26,337 bases of DNA from CAZOHG01 sp964579725 (GCA_964579725.1 CAZOHG010000049.1:1-26337); one strand, 5' to 3'. Shown: positions 8,471 through 16,167, counted from the stretch's first letter. The notes: generated from the sequence alone by a model not told the origin. Program-made: numbers and translations.

Positions 8471-10672
8471 ATGAAAAGACGTCTGCGATTTGAAAAACCT
8501 TCCCACATTGCGTCTAAATTGAACGGAACCTTTTGGGGAGAAAAACGGTGGACTTGGATTGCCCTTGCGCTGGGGGCCATTTTCCTCGCTTTGTTCATTG
8601 GTTACGGCCTTTACATCGTCAAAGGACTGCCGCCTCTCACCAAATTGGAACACTACGAACCCCAATTGGCCACGAAAATTTATTCAGCCAACGGAGTTGT
8701 GATTAAAGAATTGTACACGCAAAAACGAGATATCGTCCCTCTGCGCGAAATGCCGCAAAATTTGCGGTTGGCTCTCATTGACACCGAAGACCGGAAATTT
8801 TGGGACCATTGGGGATTTGATCTGAAACGCACTCTGAAAGCGATCTTTGTGGACGTCATTCACCTGTCCAAACGACAGGGAGCCAGTACCATTACCCAGC
8901 AATTGGCACGGGAGCTTTACTTAAACAAGAAGAAGCAGTGGACCCGCAAAATTCGCGAAATGATTACGGCCATTGAAATCGAACGCCATTATTCCAAACC
9001 TGAAATTTTAGAAATGTACTTGAATCACGTTTATTTCGGGCACGGGGCTTACGGCGTTAAAGCGGCTGCGGAATTCTATTTTAACAAAAAGGTCAAAGAC
9101 CTCACCCCCGACGAAAGTGCCTTGTTAGTAGGACTTCTCCGTTCCCCCGCCCGCTATTCTCCCATTAATCACATGGACAGAGCCATTCGGCGCCGAAATT
9201 TGGTCCTTTACATGATGCTCACCAACGGTGACCTCTCAAAAGAAGAGTACCAAAGGCTGATTCGCAAGCCAATTGTACTGGCCAGCGGTGGCCGGCAAAC
9301 GGAAAAAGACATCGCCCCGTACTTTACGGAATGGCTTCGTCAAAAACTCGAAGCCAAATTTGGAATGGGATTGTACACAGGCGGCTACAAAATTTACACC
9401 ACCCTGGACACCCGGGTTCAAAAAGCGGCTGAGGATGCCGTTAAAAAACAACTGCCCAAACTTCAGGCCAGGGTGATTCACGACATTGTGTTTCACAAAG
9501 AGGCCAAAGAAATTTTAGCGCAACATATTTCGGATCCCGATTCCGTCCGACGAGCCTTGCTCAATCCGGCGCTTCGGGATTCCCTGCTAAATCGATTTGT
9601 CCCCGTTCAGGTGGCTTTGGTGGCGCTTGAAACCGACAACGGCCACGTGTTGGCCATGATCGGCGGAAGAGATTTCAATGAGTCCAAATTTAACCGCGCC
9701 GTACAAATGAAACGACAACCCGGTTCAGCTTTTAAGCCTTTTATTTACACGGCTGCCATTGACAACGGCTACCCGCCCACCTACGAAGTGTTGAACCAAC
9801 CGGTGGTGCTTTTCATGCCCGACGGTTCGCGGTGGATCCCCCACAATTACGACCACTCTCAGGGCGGCCCCACCACTTTGCGCGAGGCCCTGCGCCGTTC
9901 CCTTAATTTGGTCAGTGCCCGCCTGCTGCAGGAAGTGGTTAAGCCGTCTATTGTGGTACAGTACGCGCACCGAATGGGTATTACGACACCGCTTCAAGCT
10001 GTGGACGCTTTGGCCTTGGGCACCTCCGAAGTGAAACCCATTGACATTGCGTCGGCTTACAGCGTTTTCCCCGATCTCGGTGTTCACGTGGAACCAATGG
10101 CTATTACCAAAATTGAAAATAAAAACGGCGAAATCATTCAGGAAAACACCCCGACCAGTCGGGAAGTGCTCTCGGCAACCACGTCTTTTATCATGACCAC
10201 CATGTTGGAAACGGTCATCAACCACGGAACCGGGGTTTCCGCTCGGACGGTTTACAATTTTAAAAGACCCGCAGGCGGCAAAACAGGCACCACAGACAAT
10301 TTTACCGACGCGTGGTTCGTGGGCTTTACCAAACAGATTGCTACAGCGGTTTGGGTGGGAATTGACGACCCGTCGCGTTCGTTGGGCCGAGGACAATCCG
10401 GCGCAAAAGCGGCCCTACCTATCTGGGCGCGTTTTATGAAAACGGCTCACGACACACTAAATTTGCCGGTGGAAGATTTCCAAATGCCGCCGGGAGTGGT
10501 GAAGGTGAAAATTTGCACCGAAAGCCACAAATTGGCAACGGAATTTTGTCCGCACACCATGGAAGAATATTTCCCGAAGAATTTGGCGCCCACGGAACCC
10601 TGCCCCTTGCACACGGGGCGCGTGAACACAAAACGGAAAGAGAATCGCCCCAAGAAACGCGTCATCTTTTAG
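8471..10672 (+). CDS. Class A penicillin-binding protein (PBP1A family), transglycosylase/transpeptidase
   Basis: The 733-residue protein has a short basic N-terminus, one membrane segment at about 28-50, and a GT51 glycosyltransferase domain with the catalytic Glu106 in EDRKFWDHWG and the GASTITQQLAR motif (137-147). The transpeptidase domain carries all three penicillin-binding motifs: SAFK (Ser419, Lys422), SLN (477-479) and KTGTT (604-608). It polymerises and crosslinks peptidoglycan on the periplasmic side of the inner membrane. Length and motif spacing are normal. The C-terminus is basic (KRKENRPKKR). GGAAGGGA lies 14-20 bases before the ATG, a rather distant ribosome-binding site. The gene follows lpxH and meets the minus-strand hydrolase gene tail to tail. 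Confidence 0.95.
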   Translation: MKRRLRFEKPSHIASKLNGTFWGEKRWTWIALALGAIFLALFIGYGLYIVKGLPPLTKLEHYEPQLATKIYSANGVVIKELYTQKRDIVPLREMPQNLRLALIDTEDRKFWDHWGFDLKRTLKAIFVDVIHLSKRQGASTITQQLARELYLNKKKQWTRKIREMITAIEIERHYSKPEILEMYLNHVYFGHGAYGVKAAAEFYFNKKVKDLTPDESALLVGLLRSPARYSPINHMDRAIRRRNLVLYMMLTNGDLSKEEYQRLIRKPIVLASGGRQTEKDIAPYFTEWLRQKLEAKFGMGLYTGGYKIYTTLDTRVQKAAEDAVKKQLPKLQARVIHDIVFHKEAKEILAQHISDPDSVRRALLNPALRDSLLNRFVPVQVALVALETDNGHVLAMIGGRDFNESKFNRAVQMKRQPGSAFKPFIYTAAIDNGYPPTYEVLNQPVVLFMPDGSRWIPHNYDHSQGGPTTLREALRRSLNLVSARLLQEVVKPSIVVQYAHRMGITTPLQAVDALALGTSEVKPIDIASAYSVFPDLGVHVEPMAITKIENKNGEIIQENTPTSREVLSATTSFIMTTMLETVINHGTGVSARTVYNFKRPAGGKTGTTDNFTDAWFVGFTKQIATAVWVGIDDPSRSLGRGQSGAKAALPIWARFMKTAHDTLNLPVEDFQMPPGVVKVKICTESHKLATEFCPHTMEEYFPKNLAPTEPCPLHTGRVNTKRKENRPKKRVIF

Positions 10673-10766
10673 CGGGGGCATTTTGCGGAATTTTAATTTT
10701 TCCCGCAAGAGCGGTCGTTTCTTTTTCCACAATTGATTTTGAATTTGGCGTTCTTTCCGAAAAAAC

Positions 10767-12680
10767 TTATTCCAACAACAAAAGTTTTCGCGTCAGGACC
10801 CTGTTGCCAATGCGCATGCGATAAAAATACACCCCGCTCGGAAAACGCCCTGCCTGCCATTGAACACGGTAATGTCCGGCCTGCCTTTCCCCGTTTACCA
10901 GCGTTTGAACGAGTCGGCCACGCACATCGTAAATAGCCAAATGAACACGGGATCTGCGGGGCACCTGAAATTGAATCTCGGTCGCCGAATTAAAGGGATT
11001 CGGATAGTTTTGAAACAAGGCGAAAGCGAGGGGCCCGGTCGTGCGAGTGACAACCGAGGTAGACAGGGGCACGACAGGAAGAAGAACGCGGGAAGGCGTC
11101 CGGTTTCCCATAAAAAGAGTGTTGTGAGCCACCAGTGTGTCGGGATCATTCCACAGGGGGCCGCCGGTGTTGGTGTTCACGTCGAAACGGGGGTAATTGC
11201 TGGACGAAACGGCTACCATGAGGCGGTGGCCGGAGTTAAACACAATCGCCGTAGGAGGCAATTTAATTTCAACGGAATCCATTTGTCCGGGAACCAAAAA
11301 AGCCATCTCCTCTTTTCGATCGCCGTGACGGAAGCGGGCGCGAATAATCCCGTCGGTCACCAGCATCTGACGACCGTCCGGGTACACGTCAATTAATTTG
11401 AGTGTAAAATCGGTGTCTTTTCGATTGCTTTCGATGTACAATTTCGCCGTCACGTAGCCTTCCACCCAGAGGGGATTGGGGAGAGGAGCGGTCTCAAACA
11501 AAAGCACATCGGAACGGTCAGTCACCGTCCGCTGGTCGCGGGGGCCAGCCGGAATCGTCAAATTGTTTCCGCCCACGGTGGGAACGGGATGCCGCGGATC
11601 AAAATCGTACCCCAGGCTGTCCTCGTTCGCGTCCACCTGTTTCGCAAGTTCACCGTCGGCTTTCAAAAATAAGGAAAGCGGAAGCGCATCGGGGTCGGGC
11701 CATTTATCCTTGGTAATCCAGGAGCAACCCGCCTCGTCGGGGCGATCCGGGTCCCCCATTAAATAGTATTGTACCTTTGGGGTGGCAAGCACCCCGTTTT
11801 CCCGTCCCTGAAGCCAGTAATCCAGCCAATTGAAAAGAAAAAACAGGTTGGAATAGGCTGCGGCCGGGTAGGTTAACTCGCCCACGGGGTCAGCCGTGGT
11901 GGTCGTTTGATGAATCCACGGACCCATGACGAGATATTGGGGCCCGGCCTGCGGCTGTTTGCTTAGATCATTGAATTCCGCCACGGTTCCTTCGGAGAAG
12001 CAATCGTACCAACCTCCGATGTGCAGAATGGGCGTGGTAATCAGATGGGAGCGGGTGTGCAGGTTCATGAAATCCCAGAGGGCATCGTAAAAACGGTGGC
12101 TGCCGAAAAAATCGATCATGTAATTAGACCCCTGACTGTGAATCCAATTTTCCACCAGCGATTTCCGAAATTCTCCCCCGGGAAAAACTACTTCGTGGTA
12201 AAAATCGGACGGCGCCACAATGGCAATTGCACATTTCACGGCAGGGTGCAGGGACGCCACGCCCCAGTAAGTGGTAATTCCAATGGCCGAGGCGCCCAAC
12301 ATGCCGACCTTGCCGTTGCTCCAGGGCTGCTTCACAATCCAGTCGATGGTGTCGTACCCGTCCTGTAGGGGCCCCCAGCCGTCGGTAAGAAAGGTGGAAT
12401 CGACTCCCTGCGAGGCAAAGCGACCGCGCGTATCCTGATCCACAAAAACGTAGCCTTTTCCCACCCAGAAATTGAGGAGATTTTTGTCGAATTTATCCCG
12501 GTCTTTGTTGTACGGCGTTCGGTACAACAAAACGGGGTGCGGCAGTGTGTCGTCCGGGGCGTAAATGTCGGTAGCCAGAAGTACCCCGTCGCGCATGGGA
12601 ACCATGACCGTCGTTTTGCCCGCTCGAAGAGTGGGAACAAGCATTCCGAATAAAATCAAGAAGATGAAGGAGCGTTTCAT
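10767..12680 (-). CDS. Secreted CocE/NonD-type (peptidase S15) hydrolase with C-terminal T9SS sorting domain
   Basis: The 637-residue protein starts at the ATG at 12680, preceded by GAGGA at 7-8 bases, and begins with a Sec signal peptide (about residues 1-20, ending near LRA-G). The alpha/beta-hydrolase part has a likely triad of Ser131 (GASAIG), Asp226 (GGWYD) and His257 (MGPWIH), spaced as in cocaine esterase and X-Pro dipeptidyl peptidases; a beta-rich X-Pro-dipeptidase C domain follows (about 330-535). The substrate is unknown: acyl esters or Xaa-Pro peptides are both known in the family. Residues about 552-637 contain QNYPNPFN and GVYFYRM and form a type A T9SS sorting domain, so export across both membranes is likely. 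The usual Tyr after the nucleophile (GxSY) is Ala here. Confidence 0.9.
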   Translation of the reverse strand: MKRSFIFLILFGMLVPTLRAGKTTVMVPMRDGVLLATDIYAPDDTLPHPVLLYRTPYNKDRDKFDKNLLNFWVGKGYVFVDQDTRGRFASQGVDSTFLTDGWGPLQDGYDTIDWIVKQPWSNGKVGMLGASAIGITTYWGVASLHPAVKCAIAIVAPSDFYHEVVFPGGEFRKSLVENWIHSQGSNYMIDFFGSHRFYDALWDFMNLHTRSHLITTPILHIGGWYDCFSEGTVAEFNDLSKQPQAGPQYLVMGPWIHQTTTTADPVGELTYPAAAYSNLFFLFNWLDYWLQGRENGVLATPKVQYYLMGDPDRPDEAGCSWITKDKWPDPDALPLSLFLKADGELAKQVDANEDSLGYDFDPRHPVPTVGGNNLTIPAGPRDQRTVTDRSDVLLFETAPLPNPLWVEGYVTAKLYIESNRKDTDFTLKLIDVYPDGRQMLVTDGIIRARFRHGDRKEEMAFLVPGQMDSVEIKLPPTAIVFNSGHRLMVAVSSSNYPRFDVNTNTGGPLWNDPDTLVAHNTLFMGNRTPSRVLLPVVPLSTSVVTRTTGPLAFALFQNYPNPFNSATEIQFQVPRRSRVHLAIYDVRGRLVQTLVNGERQAGHYRVQWQAGRFPSGVYFYRMRIGNRVLTRKLLLLE

Positions 12681-12753
12681 TTTTTCGTTCCTCGAATGAG
12701 TGATGAAAGGCACGCCCTCTGCGGGGCGCAATTTGGGATTTCGGGTTTATTGC

Positions 12754-12838
12754 GCCCTTTCAGGGCTTTTTAATTTTTTGATTTCTTCTGGAACCCGGGG
12801 CGGTGCCCCGGGCTAAATTTTGTCACCCCGTTGGGGTG
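12754..12838 (+). repeat. Three-hairpin repeat element, copy 1
   Basis: Three hairpins lie in order. H1 is GCCCT-TTC-AGGGC (12754-12766), followed by T5-AA-T6. H2 is CCCGGGGC-GGT-GCCCCGGG (12794-12812, 8-bp stem). H3 is CACCCC-GTT-GGGGTG (12824-12838, 6-bp stem). The gaps are 27 and 11 bases. The same three hairpins, inverted, occur at 25760-25846 with gaps of 29 and 11. Strand is given in the H1-H2-H3 direction. Confidence 0.8.
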
Positions 12839-13115
12839 AATAAGAGAACTTCAATTGACAAAAATTCTGGAAGCCGACCAAGGATTCATTTTTCTGCCTT
12901 TTATGGCAGAAACTTGTTTTCTGTTGTTTTTGTCTGAAAGCCGTGCCTCTGGTTAAATTATTTCACCCCGTTGGGGTAAATAAAGATTTAATTGGCGCAA
13001 ATATTGGAAACTGGCCAGGGATTTATTTTTCTGTCTTTTCTGGTAGAAGCTTACTTTCTATTGTTTTTCCTGAAAGCCGCTTGTTTAACTAAATCATTCC
13101 GCCTCGTTTGGGTGA
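12824..13115 (+). repeat. Degenerate tandem repeat, unit about 136-140 bp (two full copies and the start of a third)
   Basis: The H3 hairpin recurs at 12964 (CACCCCGTTGGGGT) and in decayed form at 13100 (CGCCTCGTTTGGGTG), giving periods of 140 and 136 bp. The sequence between is also shared: both units have CAGGGATTTATTTTTCTG-like, TTGTTTTT and CTGAAAGCCG blocks in the same order. Each unit has a second hairpin, TTCTGCC-loop-GGCAGAA at 12892-12911 and TTCTGTC-loop-GGTAGAA at 13029-13048, both with a 6-base loop. Confidence 0.7.
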
Positions 13116-13205
13116 AAAATGACCCCAATCGTTTTAAAAGAGTCTTTTTTTTACCCCTCTCGATGACACCGGACTCCAACGAAAATGCTTCAGAAAAACT
13201 GTTTT

Positions 13206-13556
13206 TCAATTGAATTCCCGGGCGGCTTCTTTGAGGTAGGCAGGAATTCCCTCCGTCCACTGGAATTTCGAAATGTCTCTGAAGGAAATCCACGCCACTT
13301 CCCCGGCGTCGCTTGCGGCACGCGGCGTACCAGAATCTACCCGACACAGAAAATTGACAATGACATAGTGGTACTTCACGGCATTTTCAGGAGTTTTAAA
13401 AATGCGATCAAAAACACCCCGAATTTTAATAATCTTCACATGGAGGCCGGTCTCTTCGCGAACTTCCCGGACCAGGGCGTCTCGAATCGTTTCACCCAAT
13501 TTGACGGCGCCCCCCGGCAGGCTCCACTGCCCCTTCCCCGGAGCTTTGTTTCGTTT
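13206..13556 (-). CDS. Nudix hydrolase, C-terminal part (5' end lost in assembly gap)
   Basis: About 116 residues are visible before the stop at 13206. They start with KRNKAPGKGQWSLPGG and contain a complete Nudix box, GGAVKLGETIRDALVREVRE followed by ETGL, with the REVREET core that binds the metal. Such enzymes cleave nucleoside diphosphates linked to another group; the form KAPGKGQWSLPGGAVKLGE is common in ADP-ribose pyrophosphatase/MutT-like proteins, but the substrate cannot be read from sequence. Only some 20-30 N-terminal residues should be missing. The frame stays open across the N run into the DUF362 gene, but that is an artefact: these are two different families with opposite ends missing. 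Same strand and direction as the DUF362 gene, so possibly cotranscribed. Confidence 0.88.
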   Translation of the reverse strand, partial: KRNKAPGKGQWSLPGGAVKLGETIRDALVREVREETGLHVKIIKIRGVFDRIFKTPENAVKYHYVIVNFLCRVDSGTPRAASDAGEVAWISFRDISKFQWTEGIPAYLKEAAREFN

Positions 13557-13656
13557 NNNNNNNNNNNNNNNNNNNNNNNNNNNNNNNNNNNNNNNNNNNN
13601 NNNNNNNNNNNNNNNNNNNNNNNNNNNNNNNNNNNNNNNNNNNNNNNNNNNNNNNN
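13557..13656. other. Assembly gap (100 N)
   Basis: Exactly 100 N, a usual placeholder for a gap of unknown length. The missing sequence must contain at least the end of the DUF362 gene and the start of the Nudix gene. Confidence 0.98.
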
Positions 13657-14663
13657 GTCATCGCTTGCACCGGACAATTGGCCACACAGATTCCGCAGCC
13701 GGTACATTTGGCGGGGTCGGCTGCGGGACGCGACCAGAGAAATTTTCCGGCCCATTTGAGAATGGATTCCGGAATAGTACTGAAAATTCTATTGGACGGC
13801 AATTTGAAATCGGAAATTCGCAAAGAAGCCGGCGCGGGGCCTGCTACGGAAACATCTTCGACACGAGCCGTGCCCAAACCACGCTTTTTGGCCTCTCGCA
13901 GGATAGGTATTTTTTCCGGTTGAAATCCCATCAGGAAGGAGGCCACCGTGTCCAGAGCCACGGCGTCCGGGCTGGCGAGCAGAAGCCCAACAGGGCGCGC
14001 GGAACCCGCCGCAGGGCCGTTGCCTTCCATTCCCACAACAGCATCCAGAATGGAAAGCGTGGGCGGAAGAGACTCGAAGACGTCGAGCAGAATCTCTGAA
14101 AACCTGGCGGGATTGGGCGCCACACGGTGAAAATCCCGTTTCTGGAGGCCCGGCAGCGTTCCGTACATATTCTTTACTGCGCCTGTAAACAGAACCAAAT
14201 TGTGTGTTTTGAATTTGGGGAGATTAATAACCACGTCGGCCTCGCGGAGCACCTGCGGGAAGAAATAGCGGCGGCCGTTTTTGCGCACCTCAAAGAAAGG
14301 GCCGGATTCAAAGGTCACCAAACGCGCCCCAAGGCGCTCTGCAACCCCCTCAAGCCCCGCAAGACGCCAAAAACGCCGAATAGTGGAAACGGCACCAGCC
14401 GGACTGTCGCCGATCCACACATCGCCACCCGACTCGCGAACCAATCGCGCCACGGCTTCCACCACAACGGGGTGCGTTGTAACTGCCTTTTCAGGTGTGT
14501 GAGCCGCCAAAAGATTCGGTTTAAGAAGAACCCGATCGCCGGGTCGGACAAAGGCTGCCATTCCCCCGAAGGGCTCCAGAAGGCGCCCGACGGTTTCCTG
14601 GAGCGTCGCCAATTCGTACTGGGCACACCTTTGAATCGAGACACGCGAATCAAGTGATTTCAC
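13657..14663 (-). CDS. DUF362 domain protein with C-terminal [4Fe-4S] ferredoxin motif (3' end lost in gap)
   Basis: 335 residues are visible. The DUF362 domain runs from about residue 40 (GDRVLLKPNLLAAHTPEKAVTTHP) to about 270, including ADVVINLPKFKTHNLVLFTGAVKNMYG and LDAVVGMEGNGP, hallmarks of the family. A ferredoxin motif CTGCGICVANCP begins at Cys320 (Cys320, 323, 326, 330). Many relatives carry a second cluster motif, which would fall in the gap. The biochemical role of DUF362 is not settled; the cluster suggests electron transfer or maturation. The start is a GTG at 14663, with AAAGG very close upstream; no in-frame ATG is better. Upstream lies a leader with alternative hairpins (14715-14760). 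Confidence 0.88.
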
Positions 14664-14714
14664 GGCACCTTTTCCATTTGAAAGCCAAACACCATCATTT
14701 TGGGGGGAAATAGT

Positions 14715-14760
14715 CCCTGATTTTTTCTAAAATTGCCCCTGTTTTTTCAAAATCAGGGGC
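14715..14760 (-). promoter_or_regulatory. Alternative hairpins between the Fe-S gene cluster and the DUF362 gene (terminator or attenuator)
   Basis: On the minus strand GCCCCTG (14760-14754) pairs with CAGGGGC (14741-14735), 7 bp, followed by AATTTT. The overlapping CCCTGATTTT (14758-14749) pairs perfectly with AAAATCAGGG (14724-14715), 10 bp. The two stems share their left arm and cannot form together. It is either the terminator of the rnfB operon or a leader control element for DUF362. Confidence 0.45.
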
Positions 14761-14912
14761 AGAATTTTCAGCCTTTTGCGGCCGAAACCTCTCCTTTGCA
14801 CCGAGGAAGCAGTACGCCACCTGGCCAATCTCCCTAAAATTAAAACGCCCGAGACGCACAGGTTCGGGCGGACAATGGGAACACGGACCCATTTGGGGGC
14901 GCTGTTTTCCAT

Positions 14913-15173
14913 TTAACGAGCCGGCGGTTTGAATCGTCTTTTCACGTAAAGCGTCCAGGGAATGGCTTTTTCGAACCGTTTCTGGAAATCCCATTTTTTG
15001 GGGTTTTTGCCTTTTAAATAATCGCGAATGCGGTTCAGTTGGGTTTCTTCTTTCGCCTTTACGGTCAGAATTTCTCCGCCCGTGCGATCCTTTTTCAGAT
15101 TTGTGGCCAGCTCAAGGGCTTTATCTAAAACGGCTTCAATATTTTCTTCGTCGCGAATATCCAGAGTCGCCAT
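14913..15173 (-). CDS. Unknown 86-residue protein downstream of rnfB
   Basis: I do not recognise a family. The protein is small, highly charged and soluble, with a predicted helical start (EENIEAVLDKALELATNLKKD), a short beta-like GGEILTVKA stretch, and a basic tail (YVKRRFKPPAR). No cysteines, signal peptide or membrane segment are present. The gene is well supported by position: it starts 3 bases after the rnfB stop codon and AAGGAG lies 9-10 bases before the ATG, inside the rnfB coding end. It should be cotranscribed with rnfB. It may serve as an accessory of that Fe-S protein, but this is only a neighbourhood argument. Confidence 0.75.
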   Translation of the reverse strand: MATLDIRDEENIEAVLDKALELATNLKKDRTGGEILTVKAKEETQLNRIRDYLKGKNPKKWDFQKRFEKAIPWTLYVKRRFKPPAR

Positions 15174-15176
15174 GAA

Positions 15177-16004
15177 TCATTTCTCCTTTTTCACTTCAAC
15201 TTCTCGTAAAACAAAGGATTTAGTGGGACATTTGGCCACAGCCGTTTCGTAATCCGGCCAATTGACAGGAATAACCGGCAAATTGATTTCCCGATCCATT
15301 TTTACCAGCCCGGACGGCGTAAATTTGGGATTGGCACACAATCCACACCCTGTACATCCCACCGAACACACCGACGTGACCGCTTTTCCACGGTCGTGAG
15401 ACACACACGCCACGTACACTTTTTGACTTTTGGGAATCAGCTGCATGATACCTTTAGGGCAGGCTTCCACACACAAACCGCAGCCGGTGCATTTTTCGTC
15501 GAACACCACAGGGAGCCCATTGTCATTCATGGCCATGGCATCGTAAGGGCAGGCTTCCACACAGGAGCCCAACCCGAGGCAGCCGTATTCACAGGCTTTG
15601 TCACCGCCGCCTAACTGGGCCGCCACATTGCAATCCTTAATCCCCTCGTAAATGTACTTGCGTTTCGCCTCCTCGTAACCACCTCCGCATTTTACGACGG
15701 CAATTTTCTCTTCCACCTTTTCCGCCTGAACACCCAAAATACTGGCCACCCTTTCGGCAACGGGCTGGCCGCCCACCACACAAAGGTTTGGGGGCGCATC
15801 ACCTTTGACCACGGCTTCGGCGTAGGCCGAGCAACTCGGGTAACCACACCCCCCGCAATTCGCTTGCGGCAGTATTTCATCTATTTCTTCAACGCGCGGA
15901 TCGACCTCGACGGCAAATTTTTTCGAGGCATACGCCAGGGTAGCCCCAAAAAACAACCCTAATCCGCCCAAACCAATAATTGACGCAATAATAATGGGGT
16001 TCAT
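15177..16004 (-). CDS. rnfB: RnfB-type electron-transport protein with multiple [4Fe-4S] clusters
   Basis: 275 residues. An N-terminal membrane anchor (about 3-26) is followed by the RnfB Fe-S domain ANCGGCGYPSCSAYAEAV (Cys50, 53, 58, and Cys75), then ferredoxin motifs CEYGCLGLGSCVEACP (138-153) and CTGCGLCVEACP (172-183). A third cysteine group, CSVGCTGCGLC, is at 213-223 with Cys259 further on. In Rnf complexes RnfB takes electrons from ferredoxin for the membrane-bound ferredoxin:NAD oxidoreductase. The other subunits (RnfC, D, G, E, A) are absent from both sides here, so it may be a stand-alone version. The ATG at 16004 is chosen because GGAGG sits 6 bases upstream; a longer open frame to 16169 has no such site and covers the promoter. 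Confidence 0.9.
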   Translation of the reverse strand: MNPIIIASIIGLGGLGLFFGATLAYASKKFAVEVDPRVEEIDEILPQANCGGCGYPSCSAYAEAVVKGDAPPNLCVVGGQPVAERVASILGVQAEKVEEKIAVVKCGGGYEEAKRKYIYEGIKDCNVAAQLGGGDKACEYGCLGLGSCVEACPYDAMAMNDNGLPVVFDEKCTGCGLCVEACPKGIMQLIPKSQKVYVACVSHDRGKAVTSVCSVGCTGCGLCANPKFTPSGLVKMDREINLPVIPVNWPDYETAVAKCPTKSFVLREVEVKKEK

Positions 16005-16107
16005 CTTGTTCCTCCACTGTGCCCTGCAAATCGCTTGAACGCTCACCCGCCCTGTTCGGCACTTTAGACCAAAAGCGAGCCCTACACTTCCAAATAAAAT
16101 CGGCTTA

Positions 16108-16136
16108 AATGTACAATTTTTCAATGAATAATTCAA
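16108..16136 (-). promoter_or_regulatory. Putative rnfB promoter
   Basis: Minus strand: TTGAAT (16136-16131), 17 bases, TACATT (16113-16108), continuing TA to give TACATTTA. It lies about 100 bases before the rnfB ATG and just after the terminator of amrS. Confidence 0.5.
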
Positions 16137-16141
16137 GATGA

Positions 16142-16167
16142 AAATAAAAAAAGCGCCCGCAAGCGCC
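16142..16167 (-). terminator. Putative rho-independent terminator after amrS
   Basis: On the minus strand GCGCT-TGCG-GGCGC (16166-16153; one G.U pair) is followed at once by a run of seven T, then ATTTT. It falls 64 bases past the amrS stop and immediately before the rnfB promoter. Confidence 0.6.

Larger units (their letters stand above)
12681..13205. other. Gene-free region rich in hairpins and degenerate tandem repeats
   Basis: No gene is seen. The region lies upstream of the secreted hydrolase and downstream of the Nudix gene, both on the minus strand. Most of it is occupied by the structured repeat at 12754-12838 and the tandem copies to about 13115, listed separately. I could not place a promoter for the hydrolase gene. 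Confidence 0.6.

Noticed and set aside
8266..8493. 75-residue open frame between lpxH and the penicillin-binding protein gene
   Set aside because: No ribosome-binding site, no recognisable protein features, and it overlaps the start of the next gene in another frame.
10673..10766. Bidirectional terminator between the penicillin-binding protein and hydrolase genes (TTGCGG...CCGCAA)
   Set aside because: A 6-bp stem with a 14-base AT loop and no clean T run; too weak to list.
10767..12731. Longer start of the secreted hydrolase at 12731
   Set aside because: It would put 17 polar residues before a perfect signal peptide; the ATG at 12680 has GAGGA at the right distance.
12824..13115. CRISPR array
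   Set aside because: Only two to three degenerate units of about 140 bp, with related rather than unique sequence between the hairpins, and no cas gene.
14695..14892. Open frame (MGPCSHC...) after the 86-residue gene
   Set aside because: It has a CxxC but no ribosome-binding site, and it runs through the hairpins at 14715-14760; not enough to call a gene.
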